Positions 36,222 to 46,525 are shown, counted from the first letter of the stretch. The stretch: DNA of 64,000 nucleotides from Seminibacterium arietis (GCF_042675725.1 NZ_JBHTJN010000004.1:62001-126000); one strand, 5' to 3'. The notes: generated by a model not told the origin, from the sequence alone. A program made the numbers and translations.

Positions 36222-36241
36222 ATAAAGTCAATAGCTCAGAA

Positions 36242-37168
36242 TTAGTCATCTATATAACCAAAGCTACGTAGTGCTCGTTCATCATCAGCCCACCCCGATT
36301 TCACTTTAACCCAAAGTTCAAGGTGAACTTTGTTATCAAATAATCTTTCCATATCGGCTCTAGCTTCAGTCCCAATAACTTTAATTTTTTGCCCTTTATT
36401 ACCTATCACCATTTTTTTCTGACCTTCACGTTCCACTAAAATCAAGCCATTTACTTCATAAATGCCACGCTCATTCACTTTAAATTGCTCAATTTCTACA
36501 GTGACAGAATAAGGCAATTCTTCACCTGTAAACCGCATAAGTTTTTCTCGAATAATTTCTGAAGCCATAAAACGTTGAGAACGGTCAGTCACATAATCTT
36601 CGGGGAAATGATGTACTCCTTTGCGTAAAGAAGTGCGGACAATTTTTTGTAAATTCTGCAGATTATCACCCTTTTCAGCAGAAATAGGAATAATTTCTTT
36701 AAAATTCAACTTGCTACTAAGCTCGGCAATAAAAGGTAAAAGTTCATCTTTATTTTTTACATTATCAATTTTGTTGATAGCTAATACTACAGGTGCTTTA
36801 GCTTGTCGTAATTTATTCAGCACCATTTCATCATCTTGATTCCAATGCGTTCCATCAACAACAAAAATAATTAAATCCACATCACCAATAGAGCTACTTG
36901 CAGCCCGATTCATCAAGCGGTTGATCGCTCTTTTTTCTTCAATGTGTAAACCTGGCGTATCGACATATACTGCTTGGTACGGTCCCTCTGTATGGATACC
37001 TACTATACGATGACGTGTAGTTTGTGCTTTACGTGAAGTAATGGATATTTTTTGCCCTAAAATTTTATTGAGCAATGTTGACTTTCCTACATTTGGACGT
37101 CCAACAATAGCAATAAATCCGCAATAAGTTTCTGTGTTTTGATTAGTAAAATTTGGTTGACTATCCAT
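36242..37168 (-). CDS. era: GTPase Era
   Basis: A GTPase that binds the 16S rRNA 3' end during 30S assembly. 308 residues. G1 GRPNVGKST, G3 VDTPGLH and G4 NKID are all present. The C-terminal KH domain has VIGNKGQKIKVIGTEAR. Its start overlaps the rnc stop by eight bases, so the two are coupled. lepA-lepB-rnc-era is the classic enterobacterial order. Confidence 0.97.
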   Translation of the reverse strand: MDSQPNFTNQNTETYCGFIAIVGRPNVGKSTLLNKILGQKISITSRKAQTTRHRIVGIHTEGPYQAVYVDTPGLHIEEKRAINRLMNRAASSSIGDVDLIIFVVDGTHWNQDDEMVLNKLRQAKAPVVLAINKIDNVKNKDELLPFIAELSSKLNFKEIIPISAEKGDNLQNLQKIVRTSLRKGVHHFPEDYVTDRSQRFMASEIIREKLMRFTGEELPYSVTVEIEQFKVNERGIYEVNGLILVEREGQKKMVIGNKGQKIKVIGTEARADMERLFDNKVHLELWVKVKSGWADDERALRSFGYIDD

Positions 37169-37841
37169 TTTTTATTTCCAATTCATGTAAAATTTGTTCA
37201 GCTGCAGACTGTTCTGCTCTACGACGACTTGATCCTTTACCAATAAAAGTGCGGTCAATATTTTTCACTTTACATTCTACAGTAAATACTTGACGATGTT
37301 GTTCACCTTCCGTTTTGATGACTTTATATTCAGGTAACGGCTGACGATTGCCTTGCAAAAACTCCTGCAATCTTGTTTTGGGATCTTTTTGATTTTCTCC
37401 TGGAGTGATATTTGCTAAGTAAGATTGATACCAAACTTGAATAGTTGAAATCGCCGTCATTAAATCTTTATCTAGAGAAATCGCACCAATAATAGCTTCA
37501 ACACAATCCGACAGAATGGATTCCCGACGAAAACCACCGCTCTTTAATTCACCAGCACCTAACGCAAGATAATCACCTAACTCAAATTTACGTGCTAACT
37601 CTGCAAGGGTTGGCTCTCTTACTAGGGTCGCACGCATTCGACTTAATTCCCCCTCATTGCATTGGGGGAATTGATGATATAACGCCTCAGCTATGCAATG
37701 ATTTAAAATTGAATCGCCTAAAAATTCTAGACGTTCATTATGCTTTTTATCTGCACTCCGATGAGTCAATGCTTGTATCAGCAATGAAACATCATCAAAT
37801 TTATAACCTATTTTACGTTGCAATCGTTGTAAATCTTGCAT
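37161..37841 (-). CDS. rnc: Ribonuclease III
   Basis: Cleaves double-stranded RNA, including rRNA precursors. I start at MQDLQRLQRKIGY, four bases after the lepB stop, giving 226 residues as in E. coli; a start at 37898 would put 19 residues inside lepB. The signature is NERLEFLGDSILN. The Mg-binding SDCVEAIIGA and a C-terminal dsRNA-binding domain (PKTRLQEFLQG ... GKGSSRRRAEQSAA) are present. Uptake sequence at 37247. Confidence 0.96.
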   Translation of the reverse strand: MQDLQRLQRKIGYKFDDVSLLIQALTHRSADKKHNERLEFLGDSILNHCIAEALYHQFPQCNEGELSRMRATLVREPTLAELARKFELGDYLALGAGELKSGGFRRESILSDCVEAIIGAISLDKDLMTAISTIQVWYQSYLANITPGENQKDPKTRLQEFLQGNRQPLPEYKVIKTEGEQHRQVFTVECKVKNIDRTFIGKGSSRRRAEQSAAEQILHELEIKNG

Positions 37842-37845
37842 AGTG

Positions 37846-38877
37846 TTATTGAATTTTACTGAACATACGGTTAAATCTAATTCCCGTTGGAAATTCATTT
37901 TGTTTTTTATCTAAGCTAAGCCAGATATAAGAGGCTTTACCTACAATATTTTTCTCAGGTACAAATCCCCAAAAACGACTATCAGCACTATGATTTCGGT
38001 TATCTCCCATCACAAAATATTCACCTTCAGGTACAACCCATTCTGTTACATAATTATCTTGTAAACGATAATTATTGTACATATAAGTCGCATTTGGTGG
38101 CTGAGGATCCCAATGAATTTGATGTTCTACATCACCTTTTTCTACTAATTTTAATGGATGATCACTGCTATACACAGGCATTCCGTTACGATCTTGCCCA
38201 ACGATGATATTAAACTCAAGATCCTCTTGCGGTGTTCCATAATCAAATTCTTTAGTTAAACAATTTTCTGTGCATTCTCTGCCATCTTTAGCATAAGTAA
38301 TTGTAATATGGCGATTTGCTTCGTTATACTGAATTTTGTCGCCTGGCAAACCAACAACTCGCTTAATGTAATCAACATTTGGCTCTAGCGGTGCTTTGAA
38401 TACAATAATATCACCCCGCTGTGGTTTACCTGTTTCAATAATCGTATTTTGAAACACGGGATCTTTAATACCATAGGCATATTTTTCTACTAATAGAAAA
38501 TCTCCCACTCGTAAAGTAGGTTCCATCGAACCAGATGGAATTTGAAATGGTTCAAAAATAAAAGAACGTAGAATCAAAATAAAAGCAAGCACAGGGAAAA
38601 GAGAAGATAAGAACTCTCCACTTTCCGAAATCGGCTCAATTTTAGCTTTCTCTTCATCGCTTAAAGTTTTACCGCTTCGTTGTTCTAGTCGTGCAATTTG
38701 TCTTTTCCGCTTCGGAAAAACAGCAAAGCGATAATAACACCATAATGCCCCACAAAGTGCGGTCAATAAAATCAGTAAAATAGTAAACGTATTTGGTAAC
38801 GCCCAATAATCAAGTAATTTCCAAACAGCATAAGCTACTACAATTAAAATAATAAAAAAGATATTTAACTTAGACAT
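37846..38877 (-). CDS. lepB: Signal peptidase I
   Basis: Removes signal peptides from exported proteins at the inner membrane. 343 residues. Two N-terminal membrane segments (~5-20 and 28-50) and a third near 92-108. The catalytic Ser is in PSGSMEPTL and the Lys in DYIKRVVGLPGD. The C-terminal box is MGDNRNHSADSRFWGFV. It starts eight bases after lepA. Uptake sequence at 38755. Confidence 0.96.
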   Translation of the reverse strand: MSKLNIFFIILIVVAYAVWKLLDYWALPNTFTILLILLTALCGALWCYYRFAVFPKRKRQIARLEQRSGKTLSDEEKAKIEPISESGEFLSSLFPVLAFILILRSFIFEPFQIPSGSMEPTLRVGDFLLVEKYAYGIKDPVFQNTIIETGKPQRGDIIVFKAPLEPNVDYIKRVVGLPGDKIQYNEANRHITITYAKDGRECTENCLTKEFDYGTPQEDLEFNIIVGQDRNGMPVYSSDHPLKLVEKGDVEHQIHWDPQPPNATYMYNNYRLQDNYVTEWVVPEGEYFVMGDNRNHSADSRFWGFVPEKNIVGKASYIWLSLDKKQNEFPTGIRFNRMFSKIQ

Positions 38878-38885
38878 AATTTTCC

Positions 38886-40682
38886 TTATTTATCTTTACC
38901 TACATGTAAAATTGCTAAAAATGCTTCCTGAGGCACTTCAACATTACCTAACGATTTCATTCGTTTCTTCCCTTCTTTCTGTTTCTGCAATAATTTTTTC
39001 TTACGGCTAACATCACCACCATAACATTTTGCTAATACATTTTTTCTCAATTGTTTCACTGTTGAACGAGCGATAACATGATTACCTATGGCAGCTTGAA
39101 TCGCAATGTCAAATTGTTGACGTGGAATCAACTCTCGCATTTTTTCTACTAGTTCACGCCCACGATAAGGTGCATTATCTTTGTGTACAATTAAAGCTAA
39201 CGCATCAACTCGTTCACCGTTAATCATTATATCTACACGAACCATATCCGCAGCTTGAAAACGCTTAAATCCATAATCTAGAGAAGCATAACCTCTAGAA
39301 GTTGATTTCAAACGATCAAAGAAGTCTAACACTACTTCCCCCATTGGTATTTCGTAAGTCAAAGCAACTTGATTGCCATGATATACCATGTTAGTTTGAA
39401 CTCCTCGTTTTTCTACGCAAAGCGTAATTACGTTGCCTAAATAAGCTTGTGGTAACAGCATATTGCATTCTGCAATAGGTTCACGAATTTCAGCAATATT
39501 ATTTAATGGCGGTAATTTCGATGGACTATCTACATAGACAACTTCACCGTTAGTTTGTTCCACTTCATAAACTACTGTTGGTGCAGTTGTTATTAAATCT
39601 AAATCATATTCTCGTTCTAATCGCTCTTGAATAATTTCCATATGTAACAAGCCCAAGAATCCACAGCGGAATCCAAAACCAAGTGCGGTAGAATTTTCAG
39701 GTTCATAGAACAAAGAGGCATCATTCAAACTTAATTTACCCAAAGCATCACGAAAACTTTCATAATCGTCAGAGCTAATAGGAAACAACCCCGCGTAAAC
39801 TTGAGGCTTAACTTTCTTAAATCCAGGTAACACAGAAGCGGCAGGGTTATTATGCAAAGTTAAGGTATCTCCAACAGGAGCCCCTAAAATATCTTTAATA
39901 GCACAAACTACCCAACCAACCTCGCCACAATTTAATACTGCAGTATCTAATTGTTTTGGAGTGAAAATTCCTAGACGATCTACGTTATAAGACTGCCCTG
40001 TAGACATCACTTTAATTTTGTCTCCTTTACGTAGCGTACCATTTTTAATTCGCACTAAGGAAACTACCCCAAGATAATTATCAAACCATGAATCAATAAT
40101 CAACGCCTGTAGCGGAGCCTGAGGATCACCCTCTGGAGCAGGGATCTTCTGCACAATATCTTCTAAAACGTCTTCAATTCCAACGCCTGTCTTCGCAGAG
40201 CAACGAACAGCATCTATAGCATCAATACCGACAATATCTTCAATTTCTTCTGCAACACGTTCTGGTTCTGCTGCTGGTAAGTCAATTTTATTGAGAATTG
40301 GTACAACTTCTAAGTTCATTTCAATCGCTGTGTAACAATTTGCTAGAGTCTGTGCTTCTACGCCTTGACCTGCATCCACAACTAATAGAGCGCCTTCACA
40401 AGCCGCAAGTGAACGAGATACTTCATAGGAAAAATCCACATGACCTGGTGTGTCAATAAAATTTAATTGATATGTTTCGCCATCTTTAGCTTTATAATTT
40501 AAAGTAACACTCTGAGCTTTAATGGTGATTCCACGCTCACGTTCTAATTCCATCGAATCTAATACTTGTTCTGCCATTTCACGATCAGACAAGCCACCAC
40601 AAGTTTGAATTAAGCGATCTGATAAGGTTGATTTACCATGATCGATATGAGCAATAATTGAAAAGTTTCGGATATTCTTCAT
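38886..40682 (-). CDS. lepA: Elongation factor 4 (LepA)
   Basis: A ribosome-binding translational GTPase. 598 residues, the family's normal length. GTPase motifs: AHIDHGKSTLSD, DTPGHVDF, NKIDLP. The EF-G-like domains and the LepA-specific C-terminal domain (KAKCYG-like KCYGGDVSRKKKLLQKQK) follow. First gene of lepA-lepB-rnc-era. Uptake sequence at 39681. Confidence 0.97.
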   Translation of the reverse strand: MKNIRNFSIIAHIDHGKSTLSDRLIQTCGGLSDREMAEQVLDSMELERERGITIKAQSVTLNYKAKDGETYQLNFIDTPGHVDFSYEVSRSLAACEGALLVVDAGQGVEAQTLANCYTAIEMNLEVVPILNKIDLPAAEPERVAEEIEDIVGIDAIDAVRCSAKTGVGIEDVLEDIVQKIPAPEGDPQAPLQALIIDSWFDNYLGVVSLVRIKNGTLRKGDKIKVMSTGQSYNVDRLGIFTPKQLDTAVLNCGEVGWVVCAIKDILGAPVGDTLTLHNNPAASVLPGFKKVKPQVYAGLFPISSDDYESFRDALGKLSLNDASLFYEPENSTALGFGFRCGFLGLLHMEIIQERLEREYDLDLITTAPTVVYEVEQTNGEVVYVDSPSKLPPLNNIAEIREPIAECNMLLPQAYLGNVITLCVEKRGVQTNMVYHGNQVALTYEIPMGEVVLDFFDRLKSTSRGYASLDYGFKRFQAADMVRVDIMINGERVDALALIVHKDNAPYRGRELVEKMRELIPRQQFDIAIQAAIGNHVIARSTVKQLRKNVLAKCYGGDVSRKKKLLQKQKEGKKRMKSLGNVEVPQEAFLAILHVGKDK

Positions 40683-40839
40683 ATTATAGAAATAAATTTA
40701 TTATTAATTTTTAGCAATATTTAGTCGCCAGATTTTACCTGAATATCTGTTGATATGCTATATTTAGATACAGGTTTATTCCGCTATGCTACAACTTCCC
40801 ACTATTTTAAGTGGGAATATCAATTTGCAAAATTAATAG
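40683..40839. promoter_or_regulatory. Intergenic region der-lepA with two hairpins
   Basis: This gap follows der and precedes lepA on the minus strand. It has TTCCCACT (40796-40803) pairing with AGTGGGAA (40810-40817), six-base loop, likely part of the der 3' end although the T tail is missing. It also has an imperfect pair ACCTG...CAGGT with ATCT/AGAT inside (about 40737-40775). The lepA promoter must lie here, but I could not assign it. Confidence 0.45.
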
Positions 40840-42411
40840 CTAACGTTTTGATTTTTTAATAAATTTGATTAAACGCTTACGTTTACGTAGTTGGTTAGGT
40901 GTAAGTTTATTACGCTTACCTGCAAAAGGATTACTACCTTCTTGAAATTGTAAGCGAATTGGTGTCCCCACAATTTTTAAACTACGGCGATAATAATTAG
41001 ATAAATATCGTTTATAACTATCTGGTAGTCGTTCAATTTGATTACCGTGGACTACAATAATTGGTGGGTTATAACCACCTGGATGAGCATATTTTAATTT
41101 AATTCGCCGTCCACTCATCATTGGTGGTTGATGTTCATCTGTTGCCATTTGTAAAATGCGTGTGAGTATTGATGTGGTCATTTTTTGTGTAGCACAAGCA
41201 TAAGCCTCTTGAATTGACTCGAATAAATTACCAACACCAGAACCATGTAAGGCAGAAATAAAATGCACACGAGCAAAATCAATAAAATCTAAACGGCGAT
41301 CTAACTCAGATTTCACTTGCTCTTTTATTTCTTGATCTAAACCATCCCATTTATTTACTACTATTACTAGTGATTTTCCTGCATTTAAAATAAAACCAAG
41401 TAAAGATAAGTCTTGATCAGAAATATTTTCTCTTGCATCAATAGTAAGTAAAACTACATTGGCATCCTGAATCGCTTGTAATGTTTTGATAACTGAAAAT
41501 TTTTCTACTGCTAAATTAACTTTCCCTCTTTTTCGTACTCCTGCCGTATCAATAATAGTATATGCTTGACCATCACGTTCCATAGGAATATAAATACTAT
41601 CACGAGTAGTTCCAGGTAAATCATATACTACTACTCTCTCTTCTCCCAGAATACGGTTAGTCAACGTAGATTTACCCACATTTGGACGACCAACAATAGC
41701 AATTTTAATATTCTTTTTCGCAATTTGCTCACTATCTAATTCATCTTCCAAAACATCATCTAAAAGTGCGGTATCTTCTTCATTATAAAAATCAAATTCA
41801 GTATCCCACTCATCTCGTTGTTGACTCGTATTTTGTACAACATCAGCTTCAGCTTCAGAGTTGTTAGTTGCAACATTCTGAATCATTCCATTTTCATTAA
41901 TATTGTTTACTTGCTGTGCAAAAGGAGCTAATACTTGCTCCATTAACAAAGTAACGCCACGACCTTGTGAAGCGGCTATTTGTACAATTTCCCCTAAACC
42001 AAGTTGATAAAATTCAGCACAATGAGAGTCAGCATCAATACCATCCGTCTTATTTGCTACCAAAACAGTGGTCTTCTCTTGGCGTTGACGTAAATAATGG
42101 GCAATGCCAATATCTGCTGAAGTTAACCCTGCTCTAGCATCTACTAAAAACAGCACAATATCGGCTTCTTCAATCGCAAGTAAAGATTGCTCCGCCATTT
42201 TTTCTTCTACGCCTTCTTCTGTACCATCAATTCCACCCGTATCAATCACAATAAAGTCATAACCTGATATGTTAGCTTGACCGTATTTGCGATCTCTTGT
42301 CAACCCTGGGAAATCGGCGACTAAGGCATCTCTAGTTCGAGTTAAACGGTTAAAAAGTGTCGATTTCCCTACATTAGGGCGACCTACTAGGGCAACTACA
42401 GGCGTTGTCAT
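40840..42411 (-). CDS. der: Ribosome biogenesis GTPase Der (EngA)
   Basis: A double GTPase for 50S assembly. I start at MTTPVVALVGRPN, with AGAGG upstream; the start at 42498 would add 29 unlikely residues. 523 residues, longer than E. coli (490). The first G domain has GRPNVGKSTLFN; the second has the same motif near residue 243. The linker is long and acidic (EDTALLDDVLEDELD). The KH-like C-terminal domain ends KRLIKFIKKSKR. Uptake sequences at 41764 (linker) and 42441 (upstream of the start). Confidence 0.96.
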   Translation of the reverse strand: MTTPVVALVGRPNVGKSTLFNRLTRTRDALVADFPGLTRDRKYGQANISGYDFIVIDTGGIDGTEEGVEEKMAEQSLLAIEEADIVLFLVDARAGLTSADIGIAHYLRQRQEKTTVLVANKTDGIDADSHCAEFYQLGLGEIVQIAASQGRGVTLLMEQVLAPFAQQVNNINENGMIQNVATNNSEAEADVVQNTSQQRDEWDTEFDFYNEEDTALLDDVLEDELDSEQIAKKNIKIAIVGRPNVGKSTLTNRILGEERVVVYDLPGTTRDSIYIPMERDGQAYTIIDTAGVRKRGKVNLAVEKFSVIKTLQAIQDANVVLLTIDARENISDQDLSLLGFILNAGKSLVIVVNKWDGLDQEIKEQVKSELDRRLDFIDFARVHFISALHGSGVGNLFESIQEAYACATQKMTTSILTRILQMATDEHQPPMMSGRRIKLKYAHPGGYNPPIIVVHGNQIERLPDSYKRYLSNYYRRSLKIVGTPIRLQFQEGSNPFAGKRNKLTPNQLRKRKRLIKFIKKSKR

Positions 42412-42548
42412 AAAAACCTCTTTGCATGTGCATGAATAAAAAGTGCGGTAAAAAATACAAATTTTTAAAAGTCCTATTATATCGAATTTTATAACCAATG
42501 AAAAATGAGTTATTTTGTTTCTAATGTTAACGTAATTTTTATAATTTT

Positions 42549-42564
42549 TGTGATCTATGTCATA
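42549..42564 (+). promoter_or_regulatory. CRP-like site upstream of lldP
   Basis: TGTGATCTATGTCATA matches the CRP consensus TGTGA-N6-TCACA at nine of ten positions (TCATA for TCACA). It is about 120 bp before the lldP start. A role in catabolite control of lactate use is plausible; ArcA or FNR sites cannot be excluded. Confidence 0.5.
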
Positions 42565-42680
42565 AAATTTTAACTCTAATTTTACATTAAACCTAAAAAC
42601 ATAATAAAATGCACGCTCCTTAAGTATTATTTAATGGAATAGGAAATCGTTAATTTTTATATTTTTACGGAGTATTTTAT

Positions 42681-44276
42681 ATGGCTCTTTTTGTTAGTAT
42701 TTTTCCCATCGTCCTACTGATTTATTTAATGGTAAAACGTAATGCGTTGCCATCTTATGTGGCACTACCTTGGATTGCTGTAGTTGTGTTAATTATTCAA
42801 TTTGTTTTCTTTGGAACCGATATTTCTATAGTGAGTGCAAACGTTACTTCTGCATTAGTTGCGGTGCAAACACCTATTACAGTTATTTTTGGAGCAATTT
42901 TATTCAATCGTTTTTCCGAAGTGTCTGGAGCAACTGACGTGTTACGTAGATGGTTAGGCAGTATTAATCCTAATCCTATAGCACAAATTATGATAATTGG
43001 TTGGGCATTTGCATTTATGATTGAAGGAGCAAGTGGTTTTGGTACTCCAGCAGCAATTGCGGCACCTATTTTAGTTGGTCTAGGATTTCCACCATTAAAA
43101 GTTGCAATGTTAGCCTTAGTGATGAACTCTGTTCCCGTATCTTTTGGTGCGGTAGGAACACCAACTTGGTTTGGTTTTGGACCATTGCACTTATCTGACA
43201 GTCAAATTTTAGAAATAGGTTCTATGACTGCCTTAATCCATACAATAGCAGCTTTAGTAATCCCATTAATGGCAATGCGTTTAATTGTGAGTTGGACTGA
43301 AATCCGTAAAAATTTAATATTTATTTATATTAGTATATTTGCTTGCGTTATACCTTATCTATTACTTGCACAAGTTAACTATGAGTTTCCTGCATTACTT
43401 GGTGGTGCTATTGGTTTGTTAATTTCTGTACTAGCGGCAAATAAAGGCATTGGTTTATCAAAAGTGGAAAATACTCTAGATAATAGCGGAGTATCAAAAT
43501 CGGAATTAGTTAAAGCACTATTCCCAACAGGTTTATTAATTGGTTTATTAATCATTACCCGCATTCACCAATTACCATTTAAAGCATTAATGAACGATGC
43601 TACAACTTGGTTTAATGTTCAATTAGGTTCACTCGGTTTATTTGAAGTGAGCCAAGGACTAATATTTAGCTTAAAAAATATTTTTGGTACGCCAGTAAGT
43701 GCAAGCTATAAATTACTTTATGTGCCAGCATTAATTCCATTTGTAGTAGCAGTTTTAATTTCTATTCCTGTTTTTGCATTAACCACAACAAAAACTAAAG
43801 ATATTTTTATGGGAAGTTTAAAGCAGACTAAAAACCCATTTTTAGCCTTAGTAGGTGCATTAATTATGGTGAATTTAATGCTTGTTGGTGGAGATCAATC
43901 TATGGTGAAAATTATCGGTAAAAGTTTTGCTCACGCAACTGGTGAATATTGGACATATTTTGCTTCTTATCTGGGTGCTGTAGGTGCATTTTTCTCTGGT
44001 TCAAATACGGTATCTAACCTTACTTTTGGTAGTGTGCAAGTTTCTACTGCTGAAATCACAGGGCTGTCTGCAACATTAGTACTTGCATTACAATCTGTTG
44101 GTGGAGCAATGGGTAATATGGTTTGTATTAACAACATTGTAGCTGTTAGTTCAGTACTAAATATCCAAAATCAAGAAGGCACTATTATCAAAAGAACAGT
44201 CGTTCCTATGATTGTATATGGTGTTATTGCCGCTCTAGTTGCTGTATTGATTATACCTATTTTCTTTAATGTTTAA
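42681..44276 (+). CDS. lldP: L-lactate permease
   Basis: Imports L-lactate (and glycolate) with protons. 531 residues with about 12 membrane helices. Family stretches: FMIEGASGFGTPAAIAAPILV, SVPVSFGAVGTPTWFGFG and SVGGAMGNMVCINNIVAVSSVL (the last two are typical). Preceded by GGAG. The lldEFG genes follow after a stem-loop, giving a complete lactate-utilisation locus. Confidence 0.95.
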   Translation: MALFVSIFPIVLLIYLMVKRNALPSYVALPWIAVVVLIIQFVFFGTDISIVSANVTSALVAVQTPITVIFGAILFNRFSEVSGATDVLRRWLGSINPNPIAQIMIIGWAFAFMIEGASGFGTPAAIAAPILVGLGFPPLKVAMLALVMNSVPVSFGAVGTPTWFGFGPLHLSDSQILEIGSMTALIHTIAALVIPLMAMRLIVSWTEIRKNLIFIYISIFACVIPYLLLAQVNYEFPALLGGAIGLLISVLAANKGIGLSKVENTLDNSGVSKSELVKALFPTGLLIGLLIITRIHQLPFKALMNDATTWFNVQLGSLGLFEVSQGLIFSLKNIFGTPVSASYKLLYVPALIPFVVAVLISIPVFALTTTKTKDIFMGSLKQTKNPFLALVGALIMVNLMLVGGDQSMVKIIGKSFAHATGEYWTYFASYLGAVGAFFSGSNTVSNLTFGSVQVSTAEITGLSATLVLALQSVGGAMGNMVCINNIVAVSSVLNIQNQEGTIIKRTVVPMIVYGVIAALVAVLIIPIFFNV

Positions 44277-44296
44277 CATTTAGTTTTTTATTTTTA

Positions 44297-44322
44297 AATC
44301 AGGTAGGATTTTCTTACCTGAT
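44297..44322 (+). terminator. Stem-loop between lldP and lldE
   Basis: AATCAGGTA (44297-44305) pairs with TACCTGATT (44314-44322). A T-rich stretch follows. It may end or attenuate lldP transcription, or protect its 3' end, before lldEFG. Confidence 0.75.
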
Positions 44323-44361
44323 TATTAATTTTTGTTATTTTAGTAAATTGTTGGAGTATCT

Positions 44362-45093
44362 ATGAACGTAAATTTTTACGTCACTTGCATAGCTGATGTA
44401 GTAAAAGCTGGGGTGGCGAAAAATACAGTGTTACTATTGGAAAAATTAGGTTGTAACGTCATATTTTTAGAAAAGCAAGGTTGTTGTGGACAACCTGCAC
44501 TAAATAGTGGTTATACAAAACAAGCTCTGAATGGGATGCAAAATTTGATCCGCACTTTTGAAGCTAATGATTACCCTATTGTTGCTCCTGCTGGTTCTTG
44601 CGTTTATGCAATTAAAAATTATGCAGAAATTTTTCAGCGTTTCAATGAAAAAGATTGGGCAAATCGTGCTAAAAAAGTTGCAGATCGCTTTTATGATTTA
44701 ACCGATTTTATTGTAAATAAACTTGGTATAACCAATGTTGGTGCAACTCTTCAAGGAAAAGCTGTTTATCACCCGTCTTGTAGTCTTTCTCGTAAATTAG
44801 GTGTCATCAATGAACCTTTAACATTGTTGCAAAATGTCAAAGGTTTAAAATTACTTCCTATTCATAATCAACAAACTTGTTGTGGGTTTGGCGGTACATT
44901 TTCTGTAAAAATGGCTGAAATCTCAGGGGAAATGGTTATTGAAAAAGTAAAGCACATTAATGAGTCTAACCCTGATTACTTAATTGGTGCAGATGTTAGT
45001 TGCTTACTGAATATTGGTGGGCGTTTACATCGTGAGGGAAAACCAATCAAAGTAATGCACATTGCTGAAGTACTAATGCAAGGAGAAAACTAA
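44362..45093 (+). CDS. lldE: L-lactate oxidation subunit LldE (LutA)
   Basis: 243 residues with the two CCG domains that bind iron-sulfur clusters or cofactors: GCCGQPALNSG near residue 38 and TCCGFGGTFSVK near 172. It belongs to the three-protein LutABC (LldEFG) complex that oxidises L-lactate to pyruvate. lldF starts at the base after its stop. Confidence 0.95.
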   Translation: MNVNFYVTCIADVVKAGVAKNTVLLLEKLGCNVIFLEKQGCCGQPALNSGYTKQALNGMQNLIRTFEANDYPIVAPAGSCVYAIKNYAEIFQRFNEKDWANRAKKVADRFYDLTDFIVNKLGITNVGATLQGKAVYHPSCSLSRKLGVINEPLTLLQNVKGLKLLPIHNQQTCCGFGGTFSVKMAEISGEMVIEKVKHINESNPDYLIGADVSCLLNIGGRLHREGKPIKVMHIAEVLMQGEN

Positions 45094-46515
45094 ATGACTT
45101 TAAAAACTAGTGATCTAACATTTAAAGTGCGGTTGAAAAATCAGATTCACAATAGCATTATGCGTAATGCTGTGATTATGGCTCAAGAACGAATTGGTGC
45201 AAATCGTCAAAAAATGGTTGACGAATTGGGGAATTGGGAAGAATGGCGTGATCACGCGAAACAAATTCGTAACCATGTACTAGCAAATTTAGATGCTTAT
45301 TTATATCAACTAAGTGAGAAAGTAATAGAAAATGGTGGGAAAGTTTTTTTTGCTGAAACAGCAGAAGAGGCAACAAACTATATTCGTCAAGTTGCTTTAG
45401 CCAAAAATGCAAAAAAAATAGTGAAATCTAAATCAATGGTAACTGAAGAAATTGGCATGAATCACTGTTTAGAAGCTGAAGGTATTAAAGTGATAGAAAC
45501 CGATCTCGGCGAATATATTCTACAGTTAGCAGATGATAAACCCTCACATATTGTTGTGCCAGCAATTCACAAAGACCGTTATCAAATTCGCAAAGTATTA
45601 CATGAAAAATTAGGTTATCAAGGGACAGAAAACCCTGAAGAAATGACTTTATTTATTCGTGAAAAAATTAGAGCAGATTTCTTAGAAGCTGATATTGGAA
45701 TCAGTGGTTGCAATTTTGCTGTAGCTGAAACAGGTAGTATATGCTTAGTCACTAATGAAGGAAATTTACGATTAACTACTACTGTACCTAAAACGCATAT
45801 TGCGGTAATGGGTATGGAACGCATTGCACCAACGTTTAAAGAAGTTGATGTATTAATTACAATGCTTGCTAGGAGCGCTGTAGGGGCAAAACTAACGGGC
45901 TATAACACTTGGTTAACAGGACCTCGCCTAAGTGGTGAAACTGATGGTCCAGAAGAATTTCATTTAGTTATTGTAGATAACGGTCGTTCAAAAATTCTTG
46001 CTAGTGAATTTAAAGAAGTATTACGTTGCATTCGCTGCGGTGCTTGTCTAAATACTTGTCCTGCTTATCGTCAAATTGGTGGTCATGGATACGGTTCAAT
46101 TTATCCAGGACCTATTGGCTCAGTAATTTCACCATTATTAGGTGGCTATAAAGAATTTAAACACTTACCTTATGCTTGCTCGTTATGTAGTGGCTGTAAT
46201 TCTGTTTGTCCCGTAAAAATTCCACTATCTCAACTCATCTTAAAACATCGTGAACATATGACTCAAACTGGCATGACACCAACTTTAGAACGCTTTTCTA
46301 TTTTAGGCTTTAATTTTGCTAACTCTCATCCTAATTTATGGCGTATAGGAGTAAATTTAGGGGCAAAAGTTACTAGTAAATTCATTAAAAATGGTAAAGC
46401 CCCAATTCAAATAGGTGCATTAGCTGAGTGGACAAAAGCCCGCAATTTACCGCAACCAGAAGGTGAGAGTTTTCGTAGCTGGTTTAATCGCCACAGTAAA
46501 CAAAATGTAAAATAA
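45094..46515 (+). CDS. lldF: L-lactate oxidation iron-sulfur subunit LldF (LutB)
   Basis: 473 residues. The LUD domain comes first. Two 4Fe-4S motifs follow: CIRCGACLNTCPAYR and CSLCSGCNSVCPVKIP. It is fused at the gene level to lldE (stop and start touch) and followed by lldG ten bases later. Uptake sequence at 45125. Confidence 0.96.
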   Translation: MTLKTSDLTFKVRLKNQIHNSIMRNAVIMAQERIGANRQKMVDELGNWEEWRDHAKQIRNHVLANLDAYLYQLSEKVIENGGKVFFAETAEEATNYIRQVALAKNAKKIVKSKSMVTEEIGMNHCLEAEGIKVIETDLGEYILQLADDKPSHIVVPAIHKDRYQIRKVLHEKLGYQGTENPEEMTLFIREKIRADFLEADIGISGCNFAVAETGSICLVTNEGNLRLTTTVPKTHIAVMGMERIAPTFKEVDVLITMLARSAVGAKLTGYNTWLTGPRLSGETDGPEEFHLVIVDNGRSKILASEFKEVLRCIRCGACLNTCPAYRQIGGHGYGSIYPGPIGSVISPLLGGYKEFKHLPYACSLCSGCNSVCPVKIPLSQLILKHREHMTQTGMTPTLERFSILGFNFANSHPNLWRIGVNLGAKVTSKFIKNGKAPIQIGALAEWTKARNLPQPEGESFRSWFNRHSKQNVK

Positions 46516-46525
46516 GAGGAACAAA

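Larger units (their letters stand above)
35874..36241. other. Long AT-rich non-coding region before the sugar transporter
   Basis: No ORF of note on either strand. It holds the tandem operator-like repeat (35951-35979), a sequence TGTGAATATATACCACA (from 35989) that resembles a CRP site but has one base too many between its halves, about 150 bp of nearly pure A/T, and a hairpin near the era end. Confidence 0.6.
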
